Source: Macrosoma leucophasiata (lineage: Eukaryota > Arthropoda > Insecta > Lepidoptera > Hedylidae). Taken from it: 64,000 bases of DNA. Under the pieces are notes generated by a model. The model was not told where the DNA came from and ran no database searches. It was given only the letters and a program-made list of their open reading frames with translations. Location of the stretch: the NCBI GenBank assembly GCA_036365455.1, contig JAWQUS010000010.1, forward strand, positions 18,214,501 to 18,278,500, in the 5' to 3' direction. Position numbers and translations under genes: made by a program. Below are positions 53,761 to 64,000 of this stretch, in pieces (the stretch's first letter is position 1; each line of letters opens with the position of its first letter).

Positions 53761-54043
53761 TTTTTTATGTATTTGAAGTGGCAAACAAGCATGCAGTTCA
53801 CATTGATGTTAAGTGATGACTGCAGCCTATAGACACCCACACAAAGACCAAGGTCAAAATGCAAATGCGTTACCACTCCTGAGGCCTAAGGTGTTATGCC
53901 TCTGTGCCGGAAATTACAGGGCCGTACATTACCACCTGACCGGAACACAATAGTGCTGAACACTACCATTTAGCGGCAAGTAAATCAGGTAATGCGGTGG
54001 TGCCTACGCCCGCGAGCTCCGTCACTGGAGCTCTACCACCAGT
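53761..54043 (-). mobile_element. SINE-A, full length, antisense
   Basis: Shares the rare variants of 52633-52918 in complement. Confidence 0.93.
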
Positions 54044-54600
54044 AAAAATTCTTCTTGTCCATTGACAAGCGTTCGAGAAATTGGGTGTAAGGTATATAAA
54101 CAACCAATATAAGAAAATTAAATATTACAATGCATATATCCTGTTTTAGTTCTCTACAACAGAATCGCAATATAGTGTAGATAGTACTACAATCCGTAGT
54201 CCTCAGTTGAAGTCACAAAATAAGCTTATTTATAAGCTCTATTTTCTACTCTTCAAACCATTTTTCCACGAGAAAACTACGCAAAGCCGGAAAGCTGATG
54301 ATTGCAAATAAACAGCTATTTGTCGGTGTCTGCCTGGAAGTACACAATTTTTACATTCCTTGTACTGTTAAAGAATTATGGCTAACAATTTTCGCCGTGC
54401 GCTTGCAACGAGGATTTTTCAAATATTTTGTCTTAATAGTTATTCGTTTGCGAAATACTTTACATACCTATTCGTTTTTAGCTACTATTACATAAAAAGA
54501 AAACAATGATATTTTCATACTGATAGTAATTGAATACTGCAGCCTTCGAATTATACCTATTCCGAAAACAATAACATATTTATCATCACCATATGTAAAA
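54044..54600. other. unassigned AT-rich stretch
   Basis: Nothing recognised. Confidence 0.4.
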
Positions 54601-54619
54601 AATTATATATATATAAATA

Positions 54620-55560
54620 GGATTCAATAAAAATAAATTAGATAAGATGAGATGAAATTAAATTAATAAGATTAAATGGATAAGATTGGATGGGATTAAA
54701 TGAAATTAGATTAGATGAATTGCAATTAGATGAGATTTAATTAGATAAGATTAAATAACGTAAAATAAGATGAGATAAGCGAGATCGCCCAAGCGAGATC
54801 ACCCAAGTGAGATCGCCCAAGCGAGAGGTAGTTCTATTTTTATTTTATCTAATCTAGTTTTATTTAATCAAATCTGGGCCAATTTTATTTAAATAAATAT
54901 ACTAATCTCGTCTCTTGTCTCTCTTTAAATATTATCAAATATCATAATATCATGTCATCTAATTTGATTTAAACTTATCTCATTTCGTCTAATCTAGTTG
55001 CATCTAATCCCATCCAATCTTGTCCTTCTAATCTTATCAAATTAATCTCATCTCATCTATTTATTTTTATCTTGTACATCTTATCCAATCTTATCTATTC
55101 TCATCTTATCTCATTGATCCGATTAGATTAGATGAGGTGAGTTGTGATTAAAAAAGAGAAGATCAAATGAGATTAGATGAAATCAGATTAGATATAATTT
55201 AATAAGATTGGATAAATTAAGAATGACTTAAATTTTGTTAATAGAATGAGTTTAGATAAGATGAGTTTAAATTAGATTAGATTTGATTCATTTAGATGAG
55301 ATGAGTTTAGATGAGATGAGATGGGATGGGATGAGGTCAGATGTGATTTAATAAAATATGATCAGTTGAGATTAGATAAAATGAGTTTTGGTAAGATTAT
55401 GAGATAAGACAAGATTAGACATGATTAGAAATTGGAGAAAATTAGACTAACTTAAATTTTGTTAATTCGATAAATTTAAATGAGATGAGTTAGGATGTGA
55501 TAAATTTATATGAGATGAAGTTAGATGAGATGAGTTTAGATGAGAAGGGTTAAGATAGAT
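54620..55560. repeat. satellite-like block of gat/aga words with strand switches
   Basis: Purine-biased words (gataagatgagat, gattagat) fill 54635-54780 and 55120-55560; the complement (atctaatc, atcttatc) fills 54830-55120. A 14-bp tandem (gcgagatcgcccaa) repeats about 3.4 times at 54779-54826. Confidence 0.85.
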
Positions 55561-55569
55561 GCATTTAGA

Positions 55570-56130
55570 TCCACTCCGAGGGTTTCCGCCTTGTCGTGGC
55601 GGGGGGGGGGGCTCAGTACCCGGTGGTTGTCCCCACACCGGCGAAGCCAAGAGGAACCCAGAGAAGGGGGCGGCATTTGGCGTGGCTTTGCCCGCCACTC
55701 GCTGCTGTGGAGAGGAGACAGCTGGGGAGGAGGTGTACGGGTATTTCGTCGGCCCTGCACCCTATCCCCAGCCGCCTAACGGTGGTCCCGCCGTCAGATG
55801 GGAACGTGGTGGGAAGGCGGCTAGGGAAGAGGTGTATGGGTATGTCGTCAGCCCTGCACCCTATCCCCAGCCGCCTAGCGGTGGTCCCGCCGCTTGATAG
55901 GGATGTGGTGGGGCCGCGGGAGGGGCGGTTGAAGGTCAGTTCATCCCTGTCACTCCCGCTCTCCCGGGGCCGGACTGTGTGCCCCTGGACTCCTCCACCC
56001 GGGCGTCTTGGGACGCCTGGCGTTGTTAGTGGTCGGGGCAGGGACCTTTGGGTGTCGGACTAGGGGATGTCTGTCGCCCAAATGAAAATAGGTCCCAAGC
56101 TGGGTGCCATGCACGTGTTCCGCATGCCAC
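55570..56130 (+). mobile_element. GC-rich LINE fragment with a 99-bp tandem repeat
   Basis: The 3' part (ctcccgctctcccggggcc, gtcttgggacgcctgg, aaaataggtcccaagctggg, gcacgtgttccgcatgccac) matches 61260-61445. Units at 55731 and 55830 repeat with a 99-base period and keep an open frame (VYGYFVGPAPYPQPP / VYGYVVSPAPYPQPP). The element type is inferred. Confidence 0.6.
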
Positions 56131-56139
56131 TAATGTTGG

Positions 56140-56530
56140 TTAAAGATTAACCAATCGTGTTTTGCTATGGACAAAATATAGTCAAAGACATGATGAATCT
56201 TGACAGAAAAATTAATTTTGTTCGCTTTGGTAATTGTTGAGAAAAATCGGTATCCTTGCAACCAAAATCTTTAAGGCGTCGCCTTAATAAATATACCTAA
56301 CAAAAAAAAATATGTATGTATTCAAAATATTTTCCATAAAGTTAAAATGTTATTTTCTAGCATTTTTATAATATTCCTGGCATTATTGGTTACTATCACA
56401 GTGCATGCATAGTATATATAATATTAAAAAAATAAATATTAAATAATTATAATATTAAAGTTTGTGTAGGGAGACGTTTCCACCTCAACTGTCAATAATA
56501 ATATGTGACTTAAAAACAAAAACAAATAAA
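56140..56530. other. unassigned AT-rich stretch
   Basis: Nothing recognised. Confidence 0.4.
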
Positions 56531-56536
56531 ACACGC

Positions 56537-56616
56537 TTACACTCACAGCCCCACATTAGGTATGAACCTGTGTCGTGGGTGCCGTTGTACACATACAACA
56601 CGTACACAAGTGAAAC
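56537..56616 (-). mobile_element. SINE-D 3' fragment, antisense
   Basis: actcacagccccacattagg, then gaacctgtgtcgtgggtgcc. Confidence 0.55.
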
Positions 56617-57049
56617 TAACAACTAAGTGAAAAAGTGGTCATTTGACTTCTGTAGACCTTCCAATCAAGTAGAGTGTCTTGTCTAGTACTTGAATACACA
56701 TAGGTCAATCGTTTTAAAACTAAATCAGAGTTAAGTTTACCTACCGTTGTTTAAAGCTTTTAATCACGTTCCTATTTGCCGACATGTAAGTATACAACGT
56801 CATAATACTTTAGCTGTTCATGTTTCCATGATGTAATTTGCATGTTAAAATTTTATTAAGATAGGAACACGCTCATAACGTTTTTTTTAACAACCGCCAC
56901 TGAATTAACTAGGGATGTTATGGAGCTACGTAAACGTAACCGAAACTACCGTTAGTTAGTTTTACTCGTAGTATACAATACACAAAAAAGTCACAAAAAT
57001 ATAAACAAAAAAAGACTAATTCAAGGCCGGTTCGTCCACCCATTGTTAC

Positions 57050-57260
57050 CACCGACCGACGTGCTGGGACGTCTGAATGGCAAGACTAATTTTCTGAGAG
57101 AGAAAGCCGCCAGCCCTATGATCACCAGATGCATCACATAGTCGTACCGACAAATCCTTGATAAATGCTTTGGCGCTAGGGCCCCAAGATCCTACCGTTT
57201 CAAACCCTATTGGGAAGAAGGTGTAACAGTCATGAATGTCGATACATTTCCTGGATTTTT
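57050..57260 (-). mobile_element. LINE ORF C-terminal remnant
   Basis: On the minus strand it reads DCYTFFPIGFETVGSWGPSA, then KAFIKDLSVRLCDASGDHRA, GGFLSQKISLAIQ and a stop. The ETxGxWGPxA / QRISxAIQ pattern is one I know from retrotransposon proteins; the clade is uncertain. Confidence 0.6.
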
Positions 57261-57320
57261 AGGTTTCTTCCCCAGCAGCCGCCGCAGACGCCTGTGTACA
57301 GGAGGCACGAAGATGTGATA

Positions 57321-57386
57321 GATCCAACGTGTCAACACATGTGACGGGATGTCACATGTATGTCACATGTGTTGACACGTTGGATC
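57321..57386. repeat. perfect fold-back, 25-base arms
   Basis: 57321-57345 and 57362-57386 are exact reverse complements around a 16-base loop, next to the LINE remnant. Confidence 0.95.
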
Positions 57387-57770
57387 CATTAAAAAACACT
57401 AAACATATATTATATCTGTAACCATATCCAAATCCAAAATATAGTATTCGCAACATCCCTAGTATTTACCTACGTGAAAACTGTACTTTCAGTCGGTAGG
57501 CTGACGTCCTGACGTGGTAAATAATGTGATTCATGCCATTCCGTAGTGAGGGGAATTACGGCGGAGTGCTTTGCAACGTTGTTTTATTTTTATTGTTTGG
57601 GTAAAATGTTAAAGCACTTTCGCTAATACACATGAGTTCCTTTCGAGGTTTCCTGAAAATGCGGAGATAGGATATAAAATTGTTGCGTTACATAAAAACG
57701 AATTTTCTTTAGAAGAAATTTTCGGGGTCAGAATAATATTGATAAAAAAATTGTTCGTATCTTAGGAATC
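57387..57770. other. unassigned AT-rich stretch
   Basis: Nothing recognised. Confidence 0.4.
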
Positions 57771-57779
57771 GGGGTGCAC

Positions 57780-57862
57780 TGATGAAGATAATGATGAAGG
57801 TAGATGAGGCACGGGAGGTGTGTCAGGACCGGGATATCTGGTGCACACTCTCTGCCTACCCT
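57780..57862 (+). mobile_element. LINE 3' end, same family as 41226
   Basis: atgatgaaggtagatgaggc to ctctctgcctaccctaaaaa; encodes [14 protein letters not shown]. Confidence 0.7.
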
Positions 57863-57974
57863 AAAAAAAAACAAAGAATGGATACGGAGCGAACGAACTA
57901 CCTACATTAAACAACGAAAGTAGATACATAAGTTATTTTACTGGTGGTTTATCACGCTCTCGAGGTCTTCACTA

Positions 57975-58120
57975 GAACCTAAAGGGGAAAAGAGAAATAG
58001 AAATAGAAATAGAAAATATTTTTATTTCGAATAGATCTTTACAGATACTTTCAAAACGTCAATAAATCATAAACTACCTAGAGCGAATAACCATTACATA
58101 TAGTAAAGAAAAATCATATA
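57975..58120 (-). mobile_element. LINE-like tail
   Basis: agaaatagaaatagaaatag then tttcgaatagatctttacag; complement of the tail after SINE-B at 47459-47513. Confidence 0.55.
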
Positions 58121-58261
58121 TTAATAGTAAATTAAAAATTAAAATTTAAACTATTTGGTTAAAACATAATAATCATAAAATTTTTCAATTCCTTCAATGA
58201 TAATAAATGAAGAAAAAGAAAAACTTATTCGTCAAGATCAATGTTATTCACTTAGCAGAGT

Positions 58262-58490
58262 TCCAAGACAAGACATTTTACTGATATACTTTTTACATTA
58301 GTTTATGACATTTAGTTTTATCTTAGTGATATTCTTGACTTTACATATATTTTTTATCTTGTTTGACATGTATATCAATTGTTATTCGCTTTAATTTATT
58401 TTGTTTGTTTTTGACGTGTCATAAGAGGTGCCTGTCACCCTAAATGAATAAATGAGTTTCTGATTCTGATTCTGATTCTGAACCAGTTAT
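58262..58490 (+). mobile_element. LINE 3' end with tgattc tail, copy 2
   Basis: Nearly identical to 6592-6795; ends gattctgattctgattctga. Confidence 0.75.
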
Positions 58491-60180
58491 TTTATCAACA
58501 GTTTACTTTTGTAACCATCAACGGGGGGGGGAAGATTGTTTGTTATTCGCAAATAAATACTATACTACTTCTGCTTACAAAATTGTGCAATAGTTATTTC
58601 AGGGTATGTTGTATTTCATCCCGGTATATTTATTTTTAAACAAAATTACCTAAAAAACAACATAATGTAGGTAGTTCTCTTACTAATTACAGAAAACTAA
58701 TTTATAGAAAAATCTATAAGAACGTGTTAATTGACAAAATAAATAAAGAAGTACATTTATTTTTTTGTAAAAACGCAATGAATACAAAATAATGTATATG
58801 AAGATAAAGTACATTAGTTTATTTCTGTAATATAATATTGTAAAATATTTTCAACAATCATATATTGTAGAACCACATGTCATATTTACACAAATAAGTA
58901 TTTAAAGATCCAAAATGTTAAAATGTTTACGAATAAAACAACGATCATGTATCTTTAATCGTTAACGTTATACGTGAAATAACAGAGTTTAATTGATAAT
59001 TTGATATTCAGATAAAGTTATTAGCGGATAAATAGCCGCCCTGATCCGAAATTAAACCAATTAAGTTCAAACGGAGTAAGTTTCATAGGCAAGTGTTTGT
59101 ATTTGGGTGTCGATTTAGTTGTAAGTTTACTAATTTATATTATTATACTTACTTATACTAGTGATCGCCCAATGGTCGAAATTCGACCGCAATATACATT
59201 GTGTTAGAGACCAGACTTCTGATATTTTACCTATGTATTTTACTTCAAATATTATCGACAAAAAACCATACAAAGGGGGTCGCAACCCCCTATCTGAATG
59301 GGAGCTATTTTAAAATTTCATATTTCGACGAGTTCATTGTAATTCTTTTTCTTTATGATCTTATGTTTTCTACATATTCGAGAGACATTTTATTTTATTG
59401 ATAATAAAATTTGCTATCACTTAAAACCCAATTCTCTTTTTTAGTTACTATGCTCCACCTAAAAGAACAGGCCCTTTATCTATAGATTTTTCTTTTAATT
59501 TTGTATTGCAATAAGCTATGCTTACAAGTAAACATCAAATTATTACTGTTTTTCCCCACAATAATTTAAAAAAGGGGTCAGTCTCCTTTTTAAGTTATTG
59601 TAAGGACAAGAGTCGATAGTTACAAATAATTACTCATTCATACAGCAGGTACTATATTACGAGAGATGAGAAAAAAATCTAGAAAGCAATTTCTTCTCCA
59701 ATCATAGGCCAGAATTTGAGGTTACAATATTAAGGCTACCACGGTCCCTGATATAATATATGAAGCAATATTAATACGTCTGTCGTTCAGGTAAAAGTAA
59801 CTACTCGTATATTCTTTACCACTCAGGTAGATACGGTCTTTGTGGATTTATGATATAAAAATGTAAATGAGATTGGTTTCGTACCCGAGCAGTAGCCAAC
59901 AACTGTTTTGCTTCGTACAACTTTGTAATTTGGTCTGCGCTTTTTTGCTTTATGAAATATAATAAAATTAAAAAAAAATGAGGTTGAGTTTTGTGTGGTG
60001 TACCTGTCAGAGGTAACTTAAATAAGCGATGACTATTTTAAAGTGTTGTGTAGCATCTTAGCTGTTTTACTTACATTCAGAATTATAGTTTATGGTTGGT
60101 CTTCTCATGGTTCTCCTCACGGAATAGATAAATAAAGATGGAATGGTAATGTGGGCGTGGCAAGCGCACGACAACTATGC
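58491..60180. other. unassigned AT-rich stretch
   Basis: Nothing recognised. Confidence 0.4.
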
Positions 60181-60830
60181 GTGTACACACACAGTTCGGC
60201 AGAACCATTCGTTCGCCGCTCGTAGTGTCGTGTAGACTGCTTCGAACGACGCATCTCTTGGTAAAATACCATGTAGTGCCAATTTTAACATGTAATATGA
60301 AATGACAGACCTCAAGTATAAAGCGAGGAGGTATATCTTTTTATCGATAAGTCACAAATAACATATTTTGTTATAATACTTGTAAAAAACATATAAATAT
60401 ACAAAGGAATATGAATATTCTAACTTAAACTGCATTATTTAAACGTTAGTGCTAGCGAATACATTGCTCGTTAAGCACTCGCTCAATTAACGCTATTACT
60501 GTCTCCGCTAGCAATGTACAGCATTGGTGAGTATATTGTTGTGTGCGTGCGAGTGTTTATTGTCTACGGGCGTTACATCTTAGTATGCAAACTAACGCAA
60601 ACGAATAGCTGCTCTGAGATTAATGTGTGGGTGATTGTCGAGATGGTGTTACATTTGTGTAAGAAATTGCATGGTGGGAGAAAAGCGGCGACACTAGTTC
60701 TAATACTAAATTGAAGCAAAGGCCTTTCCATCCTTATTTATCTATTCCGTGGTTCTTCTCCAGGTAGTAATACCAGACAAACATTAAATACTTTATAATT
60801 AGTAAATAAATATCTAGTTTTCATGTAGAT
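60181..60830. other. unassigned, partly GC-richer
   Basis: 60185-60260 (cagttcggcagaaccattcg, ctcgtagtgtcgtgtagact) stands out. An ATG at 60514 is followed 13 bases later by gtgagt, which could be a tiny first exon, but I have no second exon. Confidence 0.2.
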
Positions 60831-60837
60831 GATTTTA

Positions 60838-60905
60838 GGCTATACATATTCACTTACCATCAATGTAAACTGTTTTTCTGTTTGCCGCTTCATGATAATA
60901 AAAAG
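60838..60905 (+). mobile_element. SINE-A tail, old
   Basis: cttaccatcaatgtaaactg, then gtttgccgcttcatg and an A-rich end. Confidence 0.5.
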
Positions 60906-61233
60906 TGAGACATTTGTATGATGAATTTGAGCTAAGTCAAAGCTAAGGTACTGTAAAAATTGTATCCACTTGATTATACAAGACAAATAGTAAATATGAA
61001 TAATCTATTCCGTTAAATATCGATAATAAAGTAATCGATGGTTGAAATCGATTTAATTTCGATATAGTCATAAGGGTCCTAAAATGACCAAGTGTCCAAC
61101 GCAAAAAAGTAAATAATACAATGGCGTTGAAATTAGCAGCTTGGTTATTGTGTGTAATTGGCATTTCACTACAAAATCATTTATAAATTTTAAAAAAATA
61201 TCTTGTAAATCCCCATTCGTTTTAAGGTGAAAA

Positions 61234-61665
61234 GGCCGGTGTAGCTGAGGGTTGAACTTCTTCGACGCTCCCGCTCCCTCGAGGCCGAACTATGTGCCCG
61301 AACCCCTCCACCCGAGCGTTTTGGGACGGCTGGTGTTGTGAGTGGTCTGGGCAGGGACCTCCTGGCGTCGGATTAAGGTGGTCAGAATGGAAAAAGGTCC
61401 CAAGCTGAGTGGCGTGCACGTGTTTTGCACGCCACTAGTGTTGCATGGAGCCAAAGAGCTCAACCTGTGGAGGGCTCGAAGACGAGCAGTCACCGTCGGG
61501 ATCGCGGTTGTGTGCGTAAGCGCCCGTGACCCCGCCACTGATGGCGGACGAGTAGGAACACCGCGGGGTTTTAGTGAGTACGAGTAACACACACTTCCCG
61601 TCATCTTTTCCCCTAGACGGCGGGTGGTAATGAGGGTTTCCCCGCGTTAATAAAAAAAAAAGCCT
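61234..61665 (+). mobile_element. GC-rich LINE 3' end with poly(A)-like tail
   Basis: ctcccgctccctcgaggccg through aaaaaggtcccaagctgagt to gagggtttccccgcgttaat and an a-run. Homologous to 55930-56130 in its first half. Confidence 0.7.
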
Positions 61666-61669
61666 AAGG

Positions 61670-62450
61670 CCTAACCCATCTATAATTACCGGACGGTATT
61701 AAAAAAATATTCGTTCATTTGCAGCTATTCGCACATAATTGATTAGAAAAACATTGAATACATTAACCGAGACCGAATGCCAGGCGTGTATAGATATTGT
61801 TCTAAATAAATTATTCATATGCATTTGCAATTCAAAAATGGTATTTTATTACACCTAGTAGTTACTACTATAAGAAAATTACTTTAATATTTTACTAGAG
61901 TGGTAGGTACCAGTGCTAAGATTTAGAGAGAATGTATTTAAAAGTCTGGATTTGTATATGTATTATGTACCTACTATATTTCTGTTACTGTAGGATGTTA
62001 TCTGACAACAAGAAATGTGATATTAGGTAACGGTGTAATTATGGTGATATGCTTGAAATATTCACAGAATAATTAATTATTCACTTTAAAAATAAATAAT
62101 TAAATTGAAAATAAAATAAATATTTAAGGAGGGCTCGCAACAAACGTGGTAGCATTTCCGTTTTAAATAGTTTAGTACGGAACTCTTTGTGTTTGAGTTC
62201 AACTCCCACTTAACCGATTTTAAGTAAGTTCCTTATTTCCTAGCGCAGAATTCAAGTATGATATGTCACATAAAATCTAAATCTTTCATTTTATTTTAAC
62301 CCTTAAAAACAGCAATGATTCTTTTAAATATAAACGGTGTGTTACTAGGTGCCCACAAATCCCACAAATCTTACATTGCTACAAGGCGAACCTTTATTAA
62401 GTTAATACCAATTACCTATATACGTACTTTGTGCTAAACAATATATGTAG
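61670..62450. other. unassigned AT-rich stretch
   Basis: Nothing recognised. Confidence 0.4.
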
Positions 62451-62459
62451 GTATAGGGT

Positions 62460-62640
62460 CCGCCAGTGAGTGTCACACCTCACTTACTGAACGCCACTTG
62501 ACCTGAACTAGCTTTGTTTATTTAGGTCACGTTGATTGTCATACAGCTCACTCAGTTGGCCAACTGTTCTGGAATATTGTCCAAGTGAATTGTCATTCCC
62601 AATTGGTTGGTCATGGGTTAGCTTATATTGTAGCGCATGC
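62460..62640 (+). repeat. dispersed direct repeat, unit 1
   Basis: gtccgccagtgagtgtcaca, then cacttgacctgaactagctt and ttaggtcacgtt. Recurs at 63183-63345 and in part at 62948-63020. Confidence 0.75.
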
Positions 62641-62947
62641 CAAGGTGGAAATCTTTGAAACGTATGAGTTGATAGCGTCGTATGATTTGATAGCTATTTT
62701 TCTTACAGACGTAACAATTTGATACAAAATTTTGAATCTTTTTTTCCAATACCGATGGCCAGTATGTTATAAATTATAATTCACATGAAATCGGAATCGT
62801 GAAGGTTAACTTTAAAGAAAGAAATAATTAAAACCATGATTTGTTATACGGCTTTTAGGCTCATATTTTTTTACTCTTCTTCAAGGTTGATCTACATTAA
62901 TTATTACAAATTATTGTTTATTCTATATTGTGTGTTAAATACTAAAG

Positions 62948-63020
62948 GTGTGGGCTCTTCAGCGAGTGTCATACTTTGCGAACTTAAGACCACTTGACCT
63001 GAACTAAATTTGTTGGTCTA
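62948..63020 (+). repeat. dispersed direct repeat, short unit
   Basis: gtgggctcttcagcgagtgt, then ccacttgacctgaactaaat. Confidence 0.6.
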
Positions 63021-63182
63021 TGGGAGACTCGATGCGGTCTACGTATATGCGTAAATAAAAATGGGATATATGGGAAAGTGATATAAATGTTCGCAAGGGG
63101 TCCACCGAAACCAGAAAAAAATTTAAAGGGGTCTACAAGAAAAGTAGTTTGGGAACCTCTGATTTAAACAATATAGGCATAG

Positions 63183-63345
63183 GTTCCCCACGGACTGTCG
63201 CAGCTCGCTAACTGAGCGTCACTTGACCTGAACTAGCTTTGTTTATTAAGGTCACGTTACCTGCCGCACAGCTCATTCATTGGACTGTTTTGATATATTG
63301 TTCAAGCAAATTGGCGTTCAAAATGAATATGATCGGTTATTGGCT
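63183..63345 (+). repeat. dispersed direct repeat, unit 2
   Basis: gttccccacggactgtcgca, then cacttgacctgaactagctt, ttaaggtcacgtt and atattgttcaagcaaattg. Confidence 0.75.
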
Positions 63346-63459
63346 TTGGGCAACGACTGCGCGCTGCAGTCCTTAAATCTACTTACTGACAAGAACGATA
63401 CTCGTAAAATAAATAATTATTCTAACTAAATATCCGATTTTATACAACAACATGCGAAT

Positions 63460-63778
63460 GAAACTGCCTCAGTAGCGTAGTGGTAGCAGGCTACTACTAT
63501 TACGCTGGAGGTCCTGGGTTCGATTCCCGGGTCGGAGACTATCAGAGATAACGGTTTAAAATCCTTTATCTCTGCTTCTATTGGGATTTTTCCATTTTCT
63601 CGAAGTTTCCCAGTACCCTGGAGTTTGGTAATGTGCCCGGAGATGGCAACAGGTTCGCCACCTGTTACATGGGCCAAAACGTAACCGGCGAGTCGTGGGT
63701 GTTTGCATGTATGATTGAATGCATGCATTTACCTCTGCCTATCCCTGCGGGGATTACAGGCGTGAAGTTACGTTACGT
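63460..63778 (+). mobile_element. SINE-B, full length
   Basis: ctgcctcagtagcgtagtgg (A box), gggttcgattcccgggtcgg (B box), end ggggattacaggcgtgaagt. Flanks aacatgcgaa and aacatgcaaa suggest a 10-base target duplication with one change. Confidence 0.88.
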
Positions 63779-63985
63779 AACATGCAAAAATAATCATAAC
63801 ACGTGTATTAATAAAACGCTAAAATATTTTTGAAAAAAATTGAATAGTATCAACAAACAATTGGCAGGACTTCACGTCGAGAAGATTATGTATTAGGAAG
63901 TCCACAATCTTAAAATAACACGTACCTGCATAAAATAAACTAAGGAATAACGTTGTCTTTTTTATGTAGCTAAGGTTCAAACTTC

Positions 63986-64000
63986 ACTAGTGGTAGAGCT
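63986..64000 (+). mobile_element. SINE-A head, cut by the window end
   Basis: actagtggtagagct matches the first 15 bases of SINE-A. Confidence 0.6.

Noticed and set aside
55540..56063. Three overlapping long frames in the GC-rich segment
   Set aside because: Several frames are open at once because stop codons are rare in GC-rich DNA; the homologous segment at 61234 does not keep them.
60514..60714. Small open frame with ATG and an early gtgagt
   Set aside because: Could be a first exon, but no downstream exon or conserved peptide supports it.
1..64000. CRISPR array or bacterial operon
   Set aside because: Introns, SINEs and a metazoan synaptic gene show nuclear insect DNA; the repeats are dispersed, not evenly spaced.

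Overview
The window reads as nuclear DNA of a moth or butterfly. The background is AT-rich. One multi-exon animal gene with GT-AG introns lies on the + strand. The rest is crowded with short interspersed elements (SINEs), 3' ends of non-LTR retrotransposons (LINEs) and MITEs of types I associate with Lepidoptera, such as tails ending in cataaaaaa and stubs beginning ctagctgacccggc or ctagcggcccgccccgg. The order is an inference; I cannot name a species.

Positions 2768-25720 hold the coding part of a syd-1 / RhoGAP100F orthologue, a presynaptic active-zone organiser. I could chain 20 exons whose phases all agree, giving 1303 codons plus a stop. Order of parts: a Pro-rich start, a short conserved helical stretch, a PDZ domain, a long Ser/Pro/Arg-rich linker with a Gly-Thr-Leu repeat block, a C2 domain, a RhoGAP domain, and a tail of SPR/TPRE repeats. 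The true N-terminus is probably upstream of the window. A 3' UTR follows with polyadenylation signals at 26122 and 26190.

Positions 26.2-31 kb are AT-rich and mostly free of recognisable repeats. From 31 to 64 kb I see no convincing protein gene. This part is a mosaic of four SINE families, called here A (foldable head of unknown origin), B (tRNA-like head), C (5S rRNA-like head) and D (tRNA-like B box), plus LINE 3' ends, two MITE families, a purine/pyrimidine-biased satellite-like block at 54.6-55.6 kb, and GC-rich LINE fragments at 55.6-56.1 and 61.2-61.7 kb. Copies with clear target-site duplications (SINE-B at 37648, SINE-C at 31721 and 39358) look young.

The most interesting points are: a Penelope-like element remnant at 10.66-11.28 kb with a readable GIY-YIG endonuclease frame and inverted ends; a 5S-rRNA-headed SINE; two apparent SINE-LINE tail partnerships; several perfect or near-perfect fold-backs inside or beside retroelement copies; and an exon-12 look-alike inside the syd-1 intron that follows it.
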